A stretch of DNA of 64,000 nt from positions 28,313-92,312 of the forward strand of contig NZ_JEMG01000001.1 in NCBI RefSeq assembly GCF_000600295.1, given 5' to 3'. The notes under the pieces were generated by a model. It saw only the letters and a program-made list of their open reading frames with translations. It had not been told where the DNA came from and did no database searches. The position numbers and the translations under genes are program-made. Positions 62,112-64,000 of this stretch are shown piece after piece. Numbering within the stretch: the first letter of the stretch is position 1; every line of letters begins with the position of its first letter. Source of the DNA: Hylemonella gracilis str. Niagara R (lineage in GTDB: Bacteria; Pseudomonadota; Gammaproteobacteria; Burkholderiales; Burkholderiaceae_C).

Positions 62112-64000
62112 ATGTCGCAATCTAGCTTCGGAACCAAAACGCTTGTCACTGAAGGGCGATTTGAGCGCTTCACATTGAACAAGCTAAACCAGTTTCTTTT
62201 GGAATTTCCTGTCTCTGAGGCTGGCAAGGATTACATCGATCGCGCATATCTCGCTCCATCGCGAAATGTGCAAGGCGGCACTCGCAATGTGGTGAGCGAC
62301 ATTCCGTGCCCCAAGATGGGTGTCGCGATGCCGACCGAGTCGCAGTCTGTTGAGTTCAAGTTCTGTCTAGCCCACATATTCAGCAGCCAGATTCTGGGCT
62401 ACCTAATGCAGCCGCCCTCACTTGAGTTGCGATATCTGGGACGGAACGACAAGAAGGTGCGAAGCCTCTACACACCAGATTGCGCGCTGTTTGATTGGCG
62501 CAGCGGCGTCTACCTCGAGGAATACAAGTCGGCGTCAGATCGCGAACATCTATTGCGGCTTCACCCTGGGAAGTACGCGCAGGCAAATGACCGCAACTTC
62601 ATTTGTCCACCCGCTTTAGACGTAGTCCATCCTTGGGGGTTCAGATTCCGCGTGCGCTTTGATGATGAGATCCACGCCATTGGCCACGCAAACCGTCTCT
62701 TCCTTTTTAGCTACCTCGGCGTCGAACAAGTATTTGACTGGCATCAAATTAAGGAACCGTTGCTTGGGAACTTCACGGGCCATGGATACCGTTCGTACGA
62801 CGACCTCGTTACCGCAGGTGTCAACGCAGACGACTTGAACTGGGCCATCGCCACCGGGCACTTGCACATCGATTTTGATGCTGCGCTCTTGGATCGTGAA
62901 CCCGATCGAGTCAACGTTTTTACCTCTCGCCTACTGCTGGAGTCATGGAACCGTGCCATTCGTCTCAATGGCTCACGCCCACCTTCTCGCACCATCAAGC
63001 CGGAAGCTCTGTCGTCTGGCAGCCGAATCGTATTCGACGGCAGCACATTATCTGTAGGCGTGGTTGGTGCGACGGCTCTACACGCCTTTGACGAGAGCGG
63101 GAAAGCCATCTCCCTTACATACGGTCAGCTCAATTCAGCAAGGGAAGCAGGCATCCTTGCCTTACCCTCCGACATAGCCAACGTTGCGATTGCGGGGCCC
63201 CTCTGGACGGCATCGCCCAAGGATTTGCAACGTGCACTGCGCAAGTTGACGATCCTGGAGACGCTTGATCGTGGCGAAAAATTGAGTCTAGAGGATCAAC
63301 ATTCCGCTTCCGCTATTCGCCGCTGGCGCAAGAAAGTTAGTGAGGGCGAATCGGCGGGACTCTCAGCAATTGAGTCCTTGATTGACAGCTCCGGTGCGCG
63401 TGGATTTCGCGGCCCACACATTGATCTTCAGCATCACGATATGTTAAATCTCTGGCTGGAGAAGCGTCTAAGCGATCCCACTTGTCCGACCACAGAGTTT
63501 TTATATGAGGAGAGCAAAGAGAAATCGATCGCCCATGGCTTTACTCCCGTTGGTAGATCTGCGTTCTACGTCCGCGTAAAGAACATCCGCTCCGTCGAGA
63601 CCATCAAGAAATCTGCCGGGCACAAAAATTCATACCAACTGGCTCCGAGCTATTGGATGCTCTACCGAGAAACTCCTATGCATGGAGTCCGGGCAATGGA
63701 GGTGGTTCACATCGATAGCACTTTGCTCGATATAGAAACGAGCAGCTCCATCTCGGGAGAGGCTTTAGGTCGTGCGTGGCTCACCCTGGCAATGTGCGCA
63801 AACACTCGTCGCGTGGTTGGGATGTACCTCTCGTACTCCCCGCCCAGCCATGTCAGCAGTCTCATGGTTCTCGCTGACATCGTTCGTAGGACGGGTCGTC
63901 TCCCCGACGCAGTTATTCATGATTGGGGCAGTGAGTTCAAGGCCAAGTGCCTGTGGTACGCCCTTACTTCACTACAGATCACTCATCACATCCGACCCAA
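62112..64000 (+). CDS. TnsA-TnsB fusion transposase, 5' part (runs off window)
   Basis: An uninterrupted 629-codon frame from ATG 62112, with AGGGG 6 bases upstream, open to the window end. Residues of about 75-145 are TnsA-like: VEFKFCLAHIF (E81), LMQPPSLELRYLG, LYTPDCALFDWRSG (D123), VYLEEYKSASD (K139), mirroring the E-D-K active site of Tn7 TnsA. From about residue 320 the protein is TnsB/TniA-like (RIVFDGSTLSVGVVGATALH), with the DDE catalytic core beginning at VVHIDSTLLDIE (D535) and IHDWGSEFKAK (D604); the Glu lies beyond the edge. One polypeptide would cut both strands at each end. Confidence 0.87.
   Translation, partial: MSQSSFGTKTLVTEGRFERFTLNKLNQFLLEFPVSEAGKDYIDRAYLAPSRNVQGGTRNVVSDIPCPKMGVAMPTESQSVEFKFCLAHIFSSQILGYLMQPPSLELRYLGRNDKKVRSLYTPDCALFDWRSGVYLEEYKSASDREHLLRLHPGKYAQANDRNFICPPALDVVHPWGFRFRVRFDDEIHAIGHANRLFLFSYLGVEQVFDWHQIKEPLLGNFTGHGYRSYDDLVTAGVNADDLNWAIATGHLHIDFDAALLDREPDRVNVFTSRLLLESWNRAIRLNGSRPPSRTIKPEALSSGSRIVFDGSTLSVGVVGATALHAFDESGKAISLTYGQLNSAREAGILALPSDIANVAIAGPLWTASPKDLQRALRKLTILETLDRGEKLSLEDQHSASAIRRWRKKVSEGESAGLSAIESLIDSSGARGFRGPHIDLQHHDMLNLWLEKRLSDPTCPTTEFLYEESKEKSIAHGFTPVGRSAFYVRVKNIRSVETIKKSAGHKNSYQLAPSYWMLYRETPMHGVRAMEVVHIDSTLLDIETSSSISGEALGRAWLTLAMCANTRRVVGMYLSYSPPSHVSSLMVLADIVRRTGRLPDAVIHDWGSEFKAKCLWYALTSLQITHHIRP

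Noticed and set aside
1-64000. CRISPR array or cas genes
   Set aside because: No regularly spaced near-identical repeats with unique spacers and no Cas signatures. The 40221-40351 repeats are too degenerate and unevenly spaced.

Overview
The window is high-GC DNA from a betaproteobacterium, most likely a Burkholderiales member of the Comamonadaceae type (Variovorax/Acidovorax-like). This is inferred from protein flavour: a Bug/TctC-type binding protein, many LysR regulators, Liv-type transporters, flagellin style and IS content. It falls into a catabolic and surface-structure half (1 to about 40 kb) and an accessory half (about 40-64 kb) of mobile-element debris, a large putative defence operon and the start of a Tn7-like transposon. 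No tRNA, rRNA or CRISPR array was seen.

1-11.1 kb: two divergent flagellin genes (one cut by the window edge), a TPR plus O-GlcNAc-transferase-like glycosyltransferase, and a tightly overlapping minus-strand operon making a CDP-linked deoxysugar (rfbF, rfbG, 3,5-epimerase, C-methyltransferase, FkbM methyltransferase, SDR, hexapeptide acyltransferase). Together they suggest a flagellar or surface glycan route.

11.3-27.1 kb: a complete indole-3-acetic acid (auxin) catabolic island. iacABCDEFGHI runs on the plus strand. A divergent minus-strand group encodes a branched-chain-amino-acid-type ABC transporter (binding protein, LivH, a fused LivM-LivG, LivF), a PanE-like reductase, a class II aldolase, a DUF4116 protein and a MarR regulator (IacR-like). 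The two groups meet at a roughly 470-bp control region with a clear inverted repeat.

27.1-40.1 kb: assorted metabolic genes, including a five-gene aromatic-type operon (PDC-lactonase-like amidohydrolase, SDR, Bug binding protein, carboxymuconolactone-decarboxylase-like protein, EthD-like protein) under a divergent LysR regulator, and a Na+/H+ antiporter. A small lower-GC insert (29.9-31.6 kb, membrane protein plus HNH protein) lies beside the cut-off 3' end of a LysR gene.

40.1-47.7 kb: a patchwork holding a hairpin-controlled two-gene cassette (Zn-binding protein plus metallophosphoesterase), an IetA-like AAA ATPase split by an intact 1190-bp IS3-family element with a 4-bp target duplication, a permuted NlpC/P60-like hydrolase divergent from an orphan protein, and remnants of two IS3 transposases and one IS21 istA.

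47.8-61.2 kb: the most interesting locus, an eight-gene minus-strand operon with mostly overlapping genes. In order: a large sigma-70-like protein, a GHKL (MORC/MutL-like) ATPase, a Z1-domain ATPase, a PD-(D/E)XK protein (DUF4420), an AIPR protein, Vsr endonuclease, a 593-residue protein with a PD-(D/E)XK-like motif, and a C5-cytosine methyltransferase. The GHKL/Z1/AIPR/methylase association is known from comparative genomics of restriction-like systems. A dedicated sigma-like first gene is the unusual part.

61.4-64 kb: an AT-richer spacer with a candidate structured minus-strand RNA ending in a strong terminator, then a TnsA-TnsB fusion gene running off the right edge, marking the end of a Tn7-like element whose body lies to the right.
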